In this document: piece by piece, positions 34,186-45,396 of the stretch
Layout: each line of letters starts with the position of its first letter
Numbering within the stretch: the stretch's first letter is position 1
Assembly (NCBI GenBank): GCA_009763385.1
Contig: CM019826.1
Coordinates: forward strand, 61,691,790-61,755,789
Direction of reading: 5' to 3'
Length of the DNA: 64,000 bases
Source: Coix lacryma-jobi var. lacryma-jobi
Taxonomy: Eukaryota; Streptophyta; Magnoliopsida; Poales; Poaceae
Notes under the pieces: generated by a model
The model's database searches: none
Told to the model about the DNA's origin: nothing
Seen by the model: the letters and a program-made list of their open reading frames with translations, nothing else
Translations under genes and position numbers: made by a program

Positions 34186-34639
34186 CAACCTGCTGTAGTT
34201 TGTGATTTAGTGCGTTGCTCTCCCGACTTTTCGGCTTGGTTTTCAGACTTCTCGTTTGCTCCTAGAGTTCACCTAGGAACCTCTCTAGGTATCTTTGCTA
34301 CTTGTTAGCATAGGTATTTGGAGATTTCTTGATGTAGCCTTCCATCTACGTTCCGAAGTCGGTTTTTAGTGTTGAACTTGAGTCAGAGTTTTCGGTGTTT
34401 GGCTTGCTCTCGTTCGGTGGTGCCTCGCTGTGTTCCTAGGGATCATCCACCCTCTTCAAGGGTCGTGGGCATCACGCTTGTACTCGAAGCTTTTGGGGGT
34501 TTATTTTGGGACAGGGCCAAAGTTTCGAAAGAAATTTTTAGGCTACCATTCACCCCCCTCTAGTCGCTTTCTGGTAGAGTTCTCGGTCCTTCAATTTGGC
34601 ACTATTCATGCAGAACTATTCATGGTGCTACAGCGTCGC

Positions 34640-35175
34640 ATGGGCCCCAAGGCTGGCTCCACTTGCCATAACACTACTCCACCCTTCAAGATAGCTGGGT
34701 ACTCGAGCTGTGGTCATTGCTAGGGGGTCTGCATGATGAAGTTGTAGGGTATGATGATGCGCTTAGCATACACGAAGACCTCAATCATCCATTGTTGTGT
34801 AGCACGCGGACGTTACCCATGACAAAGTGGATGTGGTGCACCATCTCAACATCCCCATATGCCGGCCTCCCTTTGGTTCGGATCATGGTTGTGCCCTCGC
34901 AGACCTTCTGAAGTGCCTCACTAAGGTCACGGCAGCCGCAGACAAAGGAGATGTGAGATGTTAGCGACGGGGTCAACACCTTATTCTCGCCAACATAGTC
35001 AATGTTAGCAACCTTCGGGGATCTGGACGAGGCCACCCTACGCGCAGACATCGGCGAGGACCTGCTCCAGCACCATCATGGCACAAGCACCAGACTTTTT
35101 GGCGATGTGCGCTTACGGTCACGATGTCCCTGGTGACACTACTAAGCATCTGCGCTAGGCCCACTGTGACGGAGG
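34640..35175 (-). pseudogene. PDX1: PDX1-like (pyridoxal 5'-phosphate synthase) pseudogene
   Basis: Minus-strand blocks in several frames follow the order of plant PDX1: SVTVGLAQML (near 35175-35145), GACAMMVLEQVLADVCA followed by a stop and GGLVQIPEG (about 35090-35013), IDYVGENKVLT then FVCGCRDLSEALQKV and MIRTKGRPAYGDVE (about 35005-34830), and EVFVYAKRIIIPYNFIMQT in another frame (about 34787-34730). A weak further match reaches about 34640. PDX1 makes vitamin B6 from ribose 5-phosphate, glyceraldehyde 3-phosphate and ammonia with PDX2. About 30 residues holding the first Schiff-base Lys (the MAKARIGH segment of the family) are missing; the second Lys, in IRTKG, is kept. At least two frameshifts and one stop make it non-functional. 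No intron is visible. Confidence 0.83.
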
Positions 35176-36469
35176 AAAGTCATCTACTTGGGTTGCTTGG
35201 ACGACTCCAGCAGTACCCTCCGACGTGGCGACACGTAGCGTTGGACAACACTGCCTGCCGGAGTGGCCACCTGGTTATCATTCATGTTGGCCTGGCCGAC
35301 AACGTCGATGGTCATGCCACCCTCCAAGGCCTTAGGCTTTAGGCGGATGAAGGGGTGGCTGAGGGTGAGTGTGGCAGCAGCGGGTGTCGCTGCTCCCTCA
35401 CTATCTTCACTTACTGCAATTCCTCTAGGTGTGCAATGCACTCATCATGTGGAATTCAACCTCTTGTTTATGGCAGAGCGTTGCACGAGGATGTGGTCGA
35501 GCTTGGCTTCCATCCGCCACAGGATTGAGAGGGATGCCAGCCATGGATGGTGATGCACCCTTGAAGATCTCTCATACCAATTGATATGGATTGGCTATGG
35601 ATAGATGGATTAACAGAGAGACCCTGGATATCCACTCTTCCTCAAAAAATATCTTAAGGTTTCTTCCTGCTTGCCTCTAATTGATACATGATTGTCTCTT
35701 TTATGGAGACAACTTACTTGACATCTAAGTAATATCCTAACCGAATCAATCTATCTTTCGCTTTCACGACAAACCGAGCCAATCTAATCTAATCACATCT
35801 GGTATTATTCATGCGCTTCAGTGCCGCATGAGGCCTAGTGGCGGAGCCAGGAATCGACTAAGAGGTGGGGTTGAATATAATGCATACATATAAGTATCAA
35901 AATTTCTATGTCCGCCTCATACTAACAATTAACAAAAACTCAAACTACGAATATCTTGCAGGTATTTGAAAAACTAGGTTGAGCCTATATATTCAATTTA
36001 ATCTCCAATAATTTAGTTTTACAACACCACAAATTATAGCAATAATATATAATTGTAGCAAATTAAATTCATCCAAGTAATTTAGTTTTGAGCTTTGAGG
36101 TGATAGGCTCCTATGATATAAATAGTGCATAGTGCATTTATTGAAGATTCAAAGTATCAAACAAGATATGATGAAATAAAAATCAGAACTCCAGTACTAA
36201 ACCTATAGAACTACTACTAACTACAATGGTCGTGACTAACTGTCTCCTTGTGAAATGAATAACAAGGTTGGGGGCCTGAGCCGCTGGTCTCCTAGGCAGG
36301 CAACCGGCGCCTGGCATAGCTGCGCAGGCACCGAAGGAGGAAGGGCCGAGGGGGCGAGCCGGTGAGGGTCGAATGGTGGAGGCGGTTAGGCGAGGCGAGA
36401 GTGGTATTGCTGGCCCCAAACACCGAATGGAAAGCAGCGGAGGCCGAGGCGCAGGGCGGAGGCCGTGGG
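35176..36469. other. Unassigned region between the PDX1 pseudogene and element E
   Basis: Frames at 35184-35441 (minus, 85 residues) and 36183-36646 have no recognised motif. The middle, 35880-36180, is very AT-rich. 35838-35870 resembles the GGCGGAGCCAGGAAT words often seen in plant repeats. The block at about 35800-35835 loosely resembles 34605-34650 on the other side of the pseudogene. No gene is called. Confidence 0.5.
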
Positions 36470-36689
36470 GGCGTGTGTGGGCATATTACCTCCGTATACC
36501 CCATGGACCTACTGGCCCTTCATCAAGGACAACCCAGCTCGAAGACCCTGCAGTACACGACCAGGCTATCGTGCTCGCCAGGGACTCTCACGAAGCCTTG
36601 CCCGCCAAGGATGATCCTAGAGTTAGATCTGGATTCCTTGCCTTGAGGAACCGTTGTATATGTTCGAAACTGTAACCTTGCTCCCCAGC

Positions 36690-36697
36690 TATATAAG
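36690..36697 (+). promoter_or_regulatory. TATA box of element E LTR
   Basis: TATATAAG about 250 bp before the LTR end. Confidence 0.6.
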
Positions 36698-37253
36698 GTG
36701 AGCAGGACCCCCTCTCATCTCATCTGATCTCATCTGAGATCACCTGATCATCCAATCTCATAATACAATCCAGCCACCAAAACACAAGACGTAGGGTAGT
36801 ATGGCGACTTTGTGGCCTGAACCTGCCTAATCGTTGTGCTTAGTCCCTGTGTTTACACTTGAGCAGTCGTCTCCACACCTCCTCAATCTAATCTACTACC
36901 TGGGCATACCCACTTGGTAGACTATTGCGATATTTCGTCGACAGTTGGCGCGCAGGTAGGAGGTGTGGCTATGACACCATGATCTGGCAAGCGGTCACCT
37001 TCCTCGACTCCATGATCCTCCTCGAGCTCAACGCCTCCTTTCAGATCAGATATATGATCTTGGACTAGCGGCAGCGCCGTCCTTGCTCTGGAGATCATGG
37101 AACCCGTTGCAGCTTCCTGCCGCCGAACGCCTCGCCGTCCACCCATCGCGCCAGATCATCCACCGCGATGACCTGGTCGAGGCCATCAACTGGGCCAACA
37201 AGAGGATCACCGACTGCATCAACGTCGCCGAGGCGGCCGTTCGCTTGGCCTTC

Positions 37254-37960
37254 ACTCGTCAACGCCTTCGCTCGTCACCGCCTTCACTCGTCGCTGCCTT
37301 CTTCGCTCGTCGTCAACCAGGCTCGCTGCAGCCTTTGCTCGTCGCCACCTTCACTCGTCGCTGCCCTCGCTCGTCGTCGACCACGCTCGTCACCGCCTTC
37401 ACTCATCACCGCCTTCGCTCGTCGTTGACCAGGCTCGTCGCTGCCTCCCCACGTCACCGCCTTCGCTCGTCGCTGACTAGGCTCATCGTCGCCCTTGCTC
37501 ATCGCCGCCTTCCCTCGTTTGCTGCCATCGCTCATCGCCGACCAGGCTCATCGTCGCATTCGCTCATCGCTGACCAGGCTCGTTGCCCTGGCCTTCGGTC
37601 GTCGGCGCCTTTGCTCATCGCTGCCTTCACTCATTGTCGACCGGGCTCGTCGCCGCCTCACTCGTCGTTGACCAGGCTCATCGCCGCCTTCGCTCGTCAT
37701 CAATCAGGCTCGTCGCCGCCTTCGATCGTCGCCGACCAGGCTCGTTGGCCTCGCCTTTGCTCGTCGCCACCTTCCGTCATCGCCGCCTTCGCTCGTCATC
37801 GACCGAGCTCATCGCCGCCTTCGCTCGTCATCGATCGAGCTCGTCACTGCCTTCGCTCATCGTCGACCAGGCTCGTTGGCATGACCTTTGTTCATCGTCG
37901 CTTCGCTCGTCGCCATCATCGGGATCATCACCGGCACATCATCATATACACCGTCGGGAG
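37254..37960 (+). repeat. Minisatellite of CTCGTCGCCGCCTT-like units
   Basis: About 700 bp built of 15-bp words such as TTCGCTCGTC, GACCAGGCTCGTC and GCCGCCTTCGCTCGTC, arranged in irregular units of roughly 30-45 bp. It leaves several frames open by chance of composition (for example 321 residues from 37083), so it should not be read as a gene. It sits inside the internal region of element E. Confidence 0.88.
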
Positions 37961-38008
37961 TGTCCAGCGTGCGACCCGCCCACCGCCAAGATCGGATCTA
38001 CATCCGGC

Positions 38009-40113
38009 TGAAAGGTCCAAATTGGCTAGAGGGGGGGGGGGTGAATAGCCTAATTAAAAATCTACAAAACACTTAGGCAAACACTATTAGTATAACAAAT
38101 GGCGAAGCTTTTTGCGCTAGCCTAATAGTGTGTTGCAAGCCACCTATCCAACAATTCTACCTAATATTTCTATGACACACAATCAACTAGAGCTAATATC
38201 TAATAACGAAATAAAGCTATCTAGCTCTAGTACAAGTATGATATACAAAAAGTATATGAGACAAGTATGTGCAAAAGATAGACTAAGCAAGCTAATCACA
38301 ACTAGATACACAAGGTATATAACAAGAGAATACAATAAGTGATAGTTCTACACAAGAGAAATAGCTCAAGGTAAATACACAAAGTAAATTAGCTAGATAG
38401 AGGTGGTTTCACCGAGCCTTCGAGATTGCCTAGTAGAGAGCCAATCACCAAGAATGTGAATATGAAGACCAATCACCATGATATGCAAGCAATCACAATA
38501 AGCACACGGGACACCAGATTTATCCCGAGGTTCACGTGCTTGCCGGCACGCTACTCCCCGTTGTGTCGACCAACACTAGGTGACCCGGTGGCTAATTGGC
38601 ACAAAGCCAAGCTCACAAAGAGCACCACAAGAAATCTACCACTAGTGAGGTAGCTCAATGACACGAGCAATCCACTAAGGATGCCTCTTGCCGCTCGGCG
38701 AGAGGTGAGGCTCCAAAACCTCTCACAATCACGATCGGTGGTGGCCAAAACAATCTCCTCTCTTGCTAACAACACCACACGCCTCCACGCCCCAGCCGTC
38801 TAGGACCGACAAATGCCAAGAGTAACAAGAAACTCAAAGCCGATGCGAAGAACCTAGTGCCACTAGATTGAACTCTTTCAAATCACCGCACTAGATCACT
38901 CAATCTCACTTGGTTTGATCAAATCAACTTGGGAGATGAGTTGGGAGGCTTGCCAAAGCTCACTAGAATGCTTAGAAATCAAAATGTTCAAGAGAGAAAA
39001 CCGAGTGAGCCGGCCAGCCCCTTAAATAGGCCACTCATGTCGGCCTAGCCGTTGGGCCAGAATCGGGGGCATCGGACGCGCCGATGCTCAACCATCAGAC
39101 GCTGCCCCAGCGTTGATGCTCCAGATGGAGCCATGTGTCCCCCTGATATTAATTCAGCCCGTTAGATCCCAACGGTCAAATCCCTTCATGCCATGGTAAT
39201 GTGACATCGAACGCGCCGATGCCAGGCATTAGACGCTCCGATGCCAGGCATCGGACGCTCCGATGCCACTGCTCGGTTTAACTCTTATTTACGCCACTTC
39301 GGACGCTCCGAGACTCCTGCATCGGACGCTCAACCCCTGCGTCCGATGACACAACAGAAAGGCTCCAGAACGCTCCAACCACATCGGACGCGTCCTCTAG
39401 ATAGTCATCGGACGGCAGAGGCGTCCGATGCTCCCTGGAAAGCACGCTCATGCCACGTCACCTGCATTGGACTCTGCAACAGTGTTTCCTCATCGTCCGT
39501 TGCCAGCGTCCGATACTCCTTCAGCCTCAGTCTGTAGCTAGGGTTAACCATCGGATGCTCGGCCCAGCGTCCGATGCTGCCGCCTACAGCGTCCGATGCT
39601 GATAACTCAACACCTTTTGCTTTCTAACTTCTACCCTGCTTCCATGTGCCAACACAAAGGTGTTCCAACACTTGTGTACGTGTGTTAGCATTTTGCAAAG
39701 CATTTTCCGAGGGTTTTGTTAGTCACTCACTAGGTCTAATCATCGATATGTTAGAGAACACCTAGTGGCACTTGAACACCGCATAAGCGTTGAATTATCT
39801 CCTCTTAATAGTACGGCTATCTCCTAAATGTGATCACACTCGCTAAGTGTCTTGATCACCAAAACAAAGAGCCCCAGAGGTTATACCTTTCTTCAGGCCT
39901 CTTTGCCCCATCTCTCTCTTCTTCATTTCACCAATGGTAGAGCACTTGATCTCTTGAGTGCCTGTGGCCATCACCATCCTCCATGGTTGCCAAATTGCTA
40001 GCTCCACCACTTGGCTTGGGTCAATCCTTTCTTATAAGCTACACACATGCTTAGCAATAGGATTAGACCAAATAGGTTTCATCTATTAATCAAAACCAAA
40101 CTAGGGCTTTCAA
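38009..40113 (-). repeat. 3' LTR of element F (about 2,105 bp)
   Basis: A TATA-like TATTTAAG on the minus strand lies at about 39021-39028. A palindrome cluster occupies 39060-39600. The homopolymer G run is at about 38030-38041. Confidence 0.87.
39060..39600. repeat. CATCGGACGCTCCGATG palindrome cluster in element F LTR
   Basis: CATCGGA-CGC-TCCGATG is perfect at 39249-39265. More than ten partial copies of ATCGGACGC or GCGTCCGATG occur on both strands. Confidence 0.87.
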
Positions 40114-40842
40114 TATCCCCCTTTTTGGTAATGATGACAACCTATACAAAGATATGTGATTTAAATTTGAGTAACCACATTGATAGTATTATCCCCCTAC
40201 ATATGTGCTATAGAGTTTGGTTCTAAATTTTGCACATATGTATGGATATGAATTATGGGTGAGCAATATTATCAATGATGATGCTAAAGCATAAGAATGG
40301 ACCTTTGAAGCGTGATACCAATCGGAGTGCACATATTATACCATCCTTAGCACCATTTATCACTAGACATACATCAAAACTCAAGAACCCCATGAGATCA
40401 ACAATAAAAGGGTCTTGAACCACTTGACAAACACATATGTCTAGTTGCCTCCTTATACATGCTAGTGAATCAATTCATCAATCATGTCCTATCACTAGCA
40501 TTCACCATAAGCATGGATATCGAATTAAAAAAACTTAAGCAATGCAATCTATCATATGAATATGCACATTTCAAATGCAACATACATGTTTATGAGCTTG
40601 CTCCCCCCTATTTGTAAGCTCAAATTTTAGGTGTTTCTTGTTTCCACGCTCCACACCACTTGAAACTTACACTCTTTGTTATCTCCCCCTTTCATTAGCA
40701 TATCTTTGTTGCATCATTTTCTCCCCTTGTCAACAATTATCAGAAAGGTGGGGCAAGTTGTAAAGAAGGAGACAACATTTACCATCAATTTTACATGAAG
40801 GGATCATATTAAGTCAAGTTGTGGCTTAATCGAGCTCATGAG
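40114..40842 (-). other. 3' noncoding part of element F with five polypurine-tract copies
   Basis: On the plus strand, C-rich tracts lie at about 40117-40127 (next to the LTR), 40191-40200, 40601-40610, 40681-40690 and 40721-40730. Each reads as A/G-rich AGGGGGA-like on the element's own strand. The first is the likely functional tract. No gene. Confidence 0.8.
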
Positions 40843-42112
40843 TGTTGATGGTGCTTAAAGCATCATTTCACCCAAAACCAAGGTAAAAAATACATAAAAA
40901 GTAGAAGATTTGGGTTTATAACTAACATATTTCCACATGTGCAGTTTCTTCTTCTAATGCAGGAAATGATGGAATTTGGGCAAACAAGTGTACTAGGAGC
41001 AAGGCCAAGCCACTTTGGCCCATTTGGGCTGAGTAGGGTGGCGGCCGCCACTATTACTGGCGGCCGCCAGGGCCATCTTGCCTAAAGTGGCCCAGGCCAC
41101 GTCACTGATCCGTGGGAGTCACCTCAAGCTCAAATCTGGCCATTGCACACTAAGACGGTGTGATCCAAGGGCTAAGAGGAGTGTCACCTGGATAGTGGGC
41201 TTTGGACACGTAGAAATCCCTGTCTAAAACCTAACCGACCCTCAAACCGACTTAGGGGAGCAAGTGAAGACCGTTGGATGAATGACGGTTGCAATGGACG
41301 GCAGAGGAGTGGCGGCCGTCAGGGTTAGTGGCGAGCGCCACCCCCTAAACCCTAACCGACCTCCCCTTCACTCTATAGTACCCCCTAGCTCCTAGCACTA
41401 TAAATAGGCCCTAGATTTCTCATTCGGGGAGCCTCAGATTAGTATTCACCATTTGGTTAGATTAGCTACACTTGCTATGCTAGAGAGATTAGAGAGAGTG
41501 TGAGGGCCTCACTAGAAGAGGAGCTGGAGAGGAGAAGAGTAGAAGTCTGGAGAGTTCCGGAGTTGTCGGAGACCTCTGTTCTCTCTGCTCTGCGCTTCAA
41601 CTTGGTGTACTTAGTATTTATTTTATCTTCAGTATTATATTTCAGTACTTGTGTACTTGTTTCATTGCTTGATATTAGTTTTCAAGTGCTCTAGTTCTAG
41701 TACAGGGCTAGTAGTAGTAAGTATATAGATTAGAGTAGTGTGTAGGTATTAGGCGTATATATTGCTAGTGAATACGGCTAGGCCCCCGGATAGCTGGTGG
41801 TAGCAAGCAGGTGGTGACAGCCCTGTGCGCCTTGAATTCCACCACGTATTTGGTCTAGTTTAACAGTAGGGCTCATTGTTCTAGCGTTCAACCTAAGTCA
41901 GTGGTAAAGGCTAGTACGCCCACAGTACACTAGTAAAGAACTTAATTCACTAGAAGTCTAATAGAACTAGTATCTACCCCAGTAGGTAGCGCCCGTTCCC
42001 CTTCATCTATCCTAGATATCCTTATCCCCTAGTTTTCTCAAAATCACTTCGCGTTCCTCGTGGATTCGATACCCCGAAATACTCTGAGGTGAAAGCTACA
42101 ACTAACAGCCGG
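40843..42112 (+). mobile_element. Element G: Athila-like Gypsy LTR, cut near its 3' end by T2
   Basis: Starts TGTTGATGGTGCTTAAAGC. It contains two GGCGGCCGCC palindromes (41040-41049 and 41059-41068), a telomere-like CCCTAAACCCTAA (about 41343-41355) and a TATA box TATAAATA (41399-41406). It ends in the block TGGATTCGATACCCCGAAATA and GAGGTGAAAGCTACAACT, which grass Athila-type LTRs carry just before their end. T2 begins at 42113. No internal region is present in the window. Confidence 0.72.
41399..41406 (+). promoter_or_regulatory. TATA box of element G LTR
   Basis: TATAAATA, followed about 50 bp on by a Ser/Leu-rich short frame without recognised function. Confidence 0.65.
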
Positions 42113-44381
42113 TGTGACAGAACCGACCAATTTATACCAGATTAGCATCGAACCCCCGTTTTCACAGAGATTGACAGGTACTAAGCTCGTACAAACCCGG
42201 TAGTCCGGAAATCTCGAAGGATTTCAAACATTCAACTTTAGCCAAGATCGTAATAGATTAGCGTACATGTCCACGAGGTACAATCAGTTCGCACATAGTT
42301 TAAATGCATCGGAGTTCAACAATTATTACAAACCATAGTTTGGAAATTCAAAGTGGAAGCAACATAGTTTTAAAACATAAGTTAATAGTTCACAATACAG
42401 TGCCATTGCCTGATCAATCCACAAAAGCATCAGGAGAGGATAAGAGATGACCATGCCCATGGTCTAATCATCACCAGCAACTGGATACAGGCAGTTCACA
42501 CAGTAGCCATAGAAGCACTGTCCATCTACAACAACAAGGGATAAAAACCCTGAGTACAAGAAGGTACTCAGCTAGACTTACCCGTCTTAAACCCAAATAA
42601 GGTGACACCAAGGAGTATGCAAGGCTGTATCTGGGTTGGCTAAACTTACCTTTTTGCATAAAGCATTTTTATTAATAAATGATCATCATTAGAGTATTAG
42701 CAGTCAGTTTTTTGTAATTATCTAATTACTACGTTTGCACCTGATCTAGAGCAACCACTTGACTACTTATTCAAGCAAGAGGGACTATTTCATCAATAGC
42801 CTTTCAGATTCAGTACCATAACCATCTTTAGTTCCATAAGTTACTACGGTAACACATGCCCAGTCAAGTTACTCACTGTCCAGGAGCGATGGCGATTATA
42901 ATCGATTTCTACCCAGCTAGGGATAAAATGTCGCACACTCGCCCGATCACACCTTGCCAGGTAGCCGTCGGTGGCCACTTCAGGAAATTCGAGAACACAA
43001 CGCGCGGGACGGTCATGGGCCCTTCTACAACCGGGGGTTATCTCAATGCCAGGTCGCTCAAGCTATAACTGCCCATGGTCATGTCAGGTCAATCAGGCCC
43101 CGCCTGTCCACGGACCATGCCAGGTTGCTCAGAATAGTTGCCCACGGTACATGTAAGGCCCTGGGTGTTAGGCGTCAACATCTCCATCACCGCTCGAATA
43201 GCCTTACTCCGCTTCATGGGAGGTACTCCGACCTACTCCGTTAAGTGATTGACGTGTTCAAAATGACTGAGGTGTGCCTTCGTCGGGTCCTAATCGACAC
43301 AGACGGGAGACTACCAGCACATAGGACCCATGCCCTGCTGCTCCTACATCCCGCCCGGTCTCAAATTAATTACCACATGGTTATTTTCATGATAGCACCA
43401 GGCTAGTCATGATTGGTATCCACCTATATGCGGGAGTCAGGTAATCACCCGACTTTTACCGGTCTAAGCAAGCTAAGCATAAACGAGCCTAGACTTAACA
43501 GGGATATCAAGATAATAATTGCAGGTGGACAAGGATAAGTAAGTAATGCACCAACGGTATCAATCAACTCCTATAACTTAATGCAACAATCAAATCAAGT
43601 TAATTTTGTAATTCAATTGGAAACCATAGGAGTGGGATGCTCCGGGGCTTGCCTCTTTCGAAGTCGGAGGGTTGATGGTCGCGACACTCAGGTAGGTCCT
43701 CGACGTCTCCTCTTCGGTCCTCTCGTCCTGGGTTTCCTCCGGGCACGGCTCCTCCGGCGGCTGCATTCTGGCCCTCCACTACCGATCCTGTATGATGCAT
43801 AACACAAATGAATAAAAAAATGAATGCACATGGGATGCATTGGTGATGCAATATGGAACAAGATAACTCAGGAGATAAGCACATGTCATCTACTTCATTT
43901 TCTTCAACAAGGTAGTCAACATCATCCTATTATCACTTAACTACTTGCTACGACTTAATCATTTTATTTAGCCTAGAACAGCAACCTTCAGGTAAAAACT
44001 TCAGAAAAATCGACAGAATTACTGGAGGTTGACAACATGCAATCTAGTCCCTTGTCCAAATTTCAACCCATTTGGATTTAAACTCTATCCTCTATGAAAA
44101 AGACAAACATTAACATGAAAAGGTGCTTTGAACTACATACTCTAGCAAAAAGTGTCAAACAACAATTTTCCCATTTTTCTACTGAACTTCTTAGTACAAG
44201 AGCAGTATACAAAAATTCTTAAGCTCATATTCTTCATATTTAAATTACCACAAATTGTACAAGAAAACAACATTTAATCCATTTAATTGCTACTACTACA
44301 AAATATTTCACAGAACAACCTCATATTATATTTTTCCCAGAACTACTCATCAACACAAACCTAACAAAACAAGAATCACAT
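42113..44381 (-). mobile_element. T2: partial LTR of the Tekay-type family, interrupted by element H
   Basis: Matches T1 from its first base (27803) to about 30108 and T3 from 56742. It breaks off at CACAT (44377-44381), where element H starts. The rest of T2 is not in the window, presumably because T3's insertion into H pushed it to the right of position 64000. Confidence 0.88.
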
Positions 44382-45022
44382 TGTTGGAACCGCGCTTGCT
44401 CCCCTTCGCTCTCGCGCGAGGGAAGGGCGAAGGTGGCCAAGCGTCGAAGGCAGAAAGCGAAGGTAAGGGGAACAAAGACTATTATCGTAGCTCTATTCCC
44501 CCCAGATAATCGTCGTGCTTACACTGTTCATCCCTTGGTATTTATAGGGAACACCAAGGGTCATAGGACTAATTACGAAAGGGTACAACAAAGATTCTCT
44601 GCCTCCACGCAGGGAGGAGGGGCAAAGAAGTAAAAACACGGTTGCAGCGGAAACCCTAATCAGCCTTCCCTCTGTGCGCTGCCACTCGGTCTTGCTCTCC
44701 TTCGGGGGCAGACGCAAAAAATTTGACCTTCGACTCTGCTCGCCCTCGAGCCAGCGTCCTCCCGTCGCCTCGCCGAAACCTTCGCTTCAAGCAGAGTGGC
44801 CTCGCAAGGCGAGCGAGGGTCACCCACCTGGTTGTCGTCGAGTCGACCTGCAGAGATTGCAACAAAGCCTCGGGGGTTGGATCCGTGGCGAGGGTTAGAA
44901 AACGGGTCCGAGGGGTTCAATCCCTTGAGGAAAAGGGGCGAGCGGGGACGCGTGGATCACGCGAAGGTCGTTTTTTGCCTGCGCTCTGTGTGGTGCCGCT
45001 GCCGAGGGTCCTCATCCCAATA
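44382..45022 (-). repeat. 3' LTR of element H (about 641 bp)
   Basis: Plus-strand ends are TGTTGGAACC and CATCCCAATA. The next plus-strand bases GTAGCCCCTC read GAGGGGCTAC on the minus strand, the polypurine tract style of grass Tat elements. A TATA box (TATAAATA on the minus strand, 44539-44546) sits between the arms CCCTTGGT (44532-44539) and ACCAAGGG (44553-44560). Confidence 0.83.
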
Positions 45023-45243
45023 GTAGCCCCTCGTTGCTTTGGATCTAAGGAGCAGAGCTTAGGCCCAAGCAGCGCCTTTCGATGGCAGACGTGAAAAGAC
45101 CCTAGGCAGCGACGCCCGCGACTGCTCTGGGCCGGGCCGTAGTATACTGTTAGCTTTGTACTATTTAAGCCCGCTCCGTTTTTCGTGCCGAGTTTTTCGG
45201 CTACCGTGCCGATTTGTTGGGCGGATGCTCCCGCTTCTTGTCC

Positions 45244-45251
45244 TATAAATA
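45244..45251 (+). promoter_or_regulatory. TATA box of the antisense gene in element H
   Basis: TATAAATA in CCTATAAATAGGAGGGG, 146 bp before the first ATG (45397), on the strand opposite to gag-pol. Position and sequence fit a plant core promoter. Confidence 0.6.
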
Positions 45252-45396
45252 GGAGGGGTAGGTGAGGGGCTTTTGTCTTGTGCCTTCGAACGCGCTTGCC
45301 ATCCTGCTGCTGCTCGTTTGTTGTTGTGAAGGTTGCTTTTCGCATAGTTGCGAAGGCTTAGACTGCTTGCGTCTTAGCGAGGCTTAGTTTTTAGAG

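Larger units (their letters stand above)
6872..34593 (+). mobile_element. Element B: old Sirevirus-like Copia retrotransposon, split by nested insertions
   Basis: Pieces in order: 5' LTR remnant (6872-7162), primer site, gag (7226-8911 continuing in frame at 22714), protease, integrase, RT and RNase H (to about 26830), 3' noncoding DNA (26830-27797 and 32155-32572) and 3' LTR (32573-34593). Element C splits gag, and the solo LTR T1 splits the 3' noncoding part. The 5' LTR is itself entered by element A, so its outer part lies left of the window. The 290 bp of paired LTR sequence shows roughly twenty differences by eye, clearly more than the LTR pair of the nested element C. That fits B being the oldest host element. 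Pol carries several stops and frameshifts. Confidence 0.9.
32573..34593 (+). repeat. 3' LTR of element B (2,021 bp)
   Basis: Starts TGCGGATACATG right after a polypurine tract and ends CGGTCCTTCA. It contains a hairpin array (32920-33136), a GCGGACAGTCCGC palindrome cluster (33925-34185), and a conserved end block with the GTGGGCATCACG motif and GAAATTTTTAGGCT, shared with the LTRs of element D and the solo LTR at 10930. The following bases ATTTG would be the target duplication; the other copy lies outside the window. Confidence 0.92.
36470..38008 (+). mobile_element. Element E: Tat-type Gypsy fragment (5' LTR and start of internal region)
   Basis: The LTR end CGTCGACA at 36943 is followed by a primer site TTGGCGCGCAGGTAGG (36945-36960). 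This is close to the TGGCGCGCCAGGTAGGGG type common in grass Tat elements, with one base missing. A TATA box TATATAAG lies at 36690-36697. The LTR's left edge is set near 36470 by its likely TGTG start and is uncertain. After the primer site, about 290 bp could be leader and gag start (DDLVEAINWANKRITDCIN), and then the sequence becomes a minisatellite. Element F's insertion cuts it at 38009. Confidence 0.72.
38009..40842 (-). mobile_element. Element F: 3' end of a Sirevirus-type Copia
   Basis: The 3' LTR (38009-40113) has the same end style as element A (TGAAAGG...CTTTCA, a G run and GTGAATAGCC). Next on the plus strand come C-rich tracts that read as polypurine tracts on the minus strand. 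No coding region remains, because element G's LTR interrupts it at 40843. The plus-strand flank on the left is CCGGC (38004-38008); the matching copy is not visible. Confidence 0.85.

Noticed and set aside
35184..35441. 85-residue minus-strand frame upstream of the PDX1 pseudogene
   Set aside because: It does not match the PDX1 N-terminus, and no other family could be named with support.
35838..35870. GGCGGAGCCAGGAAT word resembling the edge of a plant DNA transposon
   Set aside because: No inverted terminal repeat partner or target duplication could be found.
37083..38048. A 321-residue open frame that looks like a Ser/Arg-rich protein
   Set aside because: It is the translation of a GC-rich minisatellite; neighbouring frames are open too and no domain is seen.
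41343..41355. Telomere-like CCCTAAACCCTAA
   Set aside because: Only two units inside an LTR promoter; more likely a telo-box-like motif or chance than a telomere remnant.
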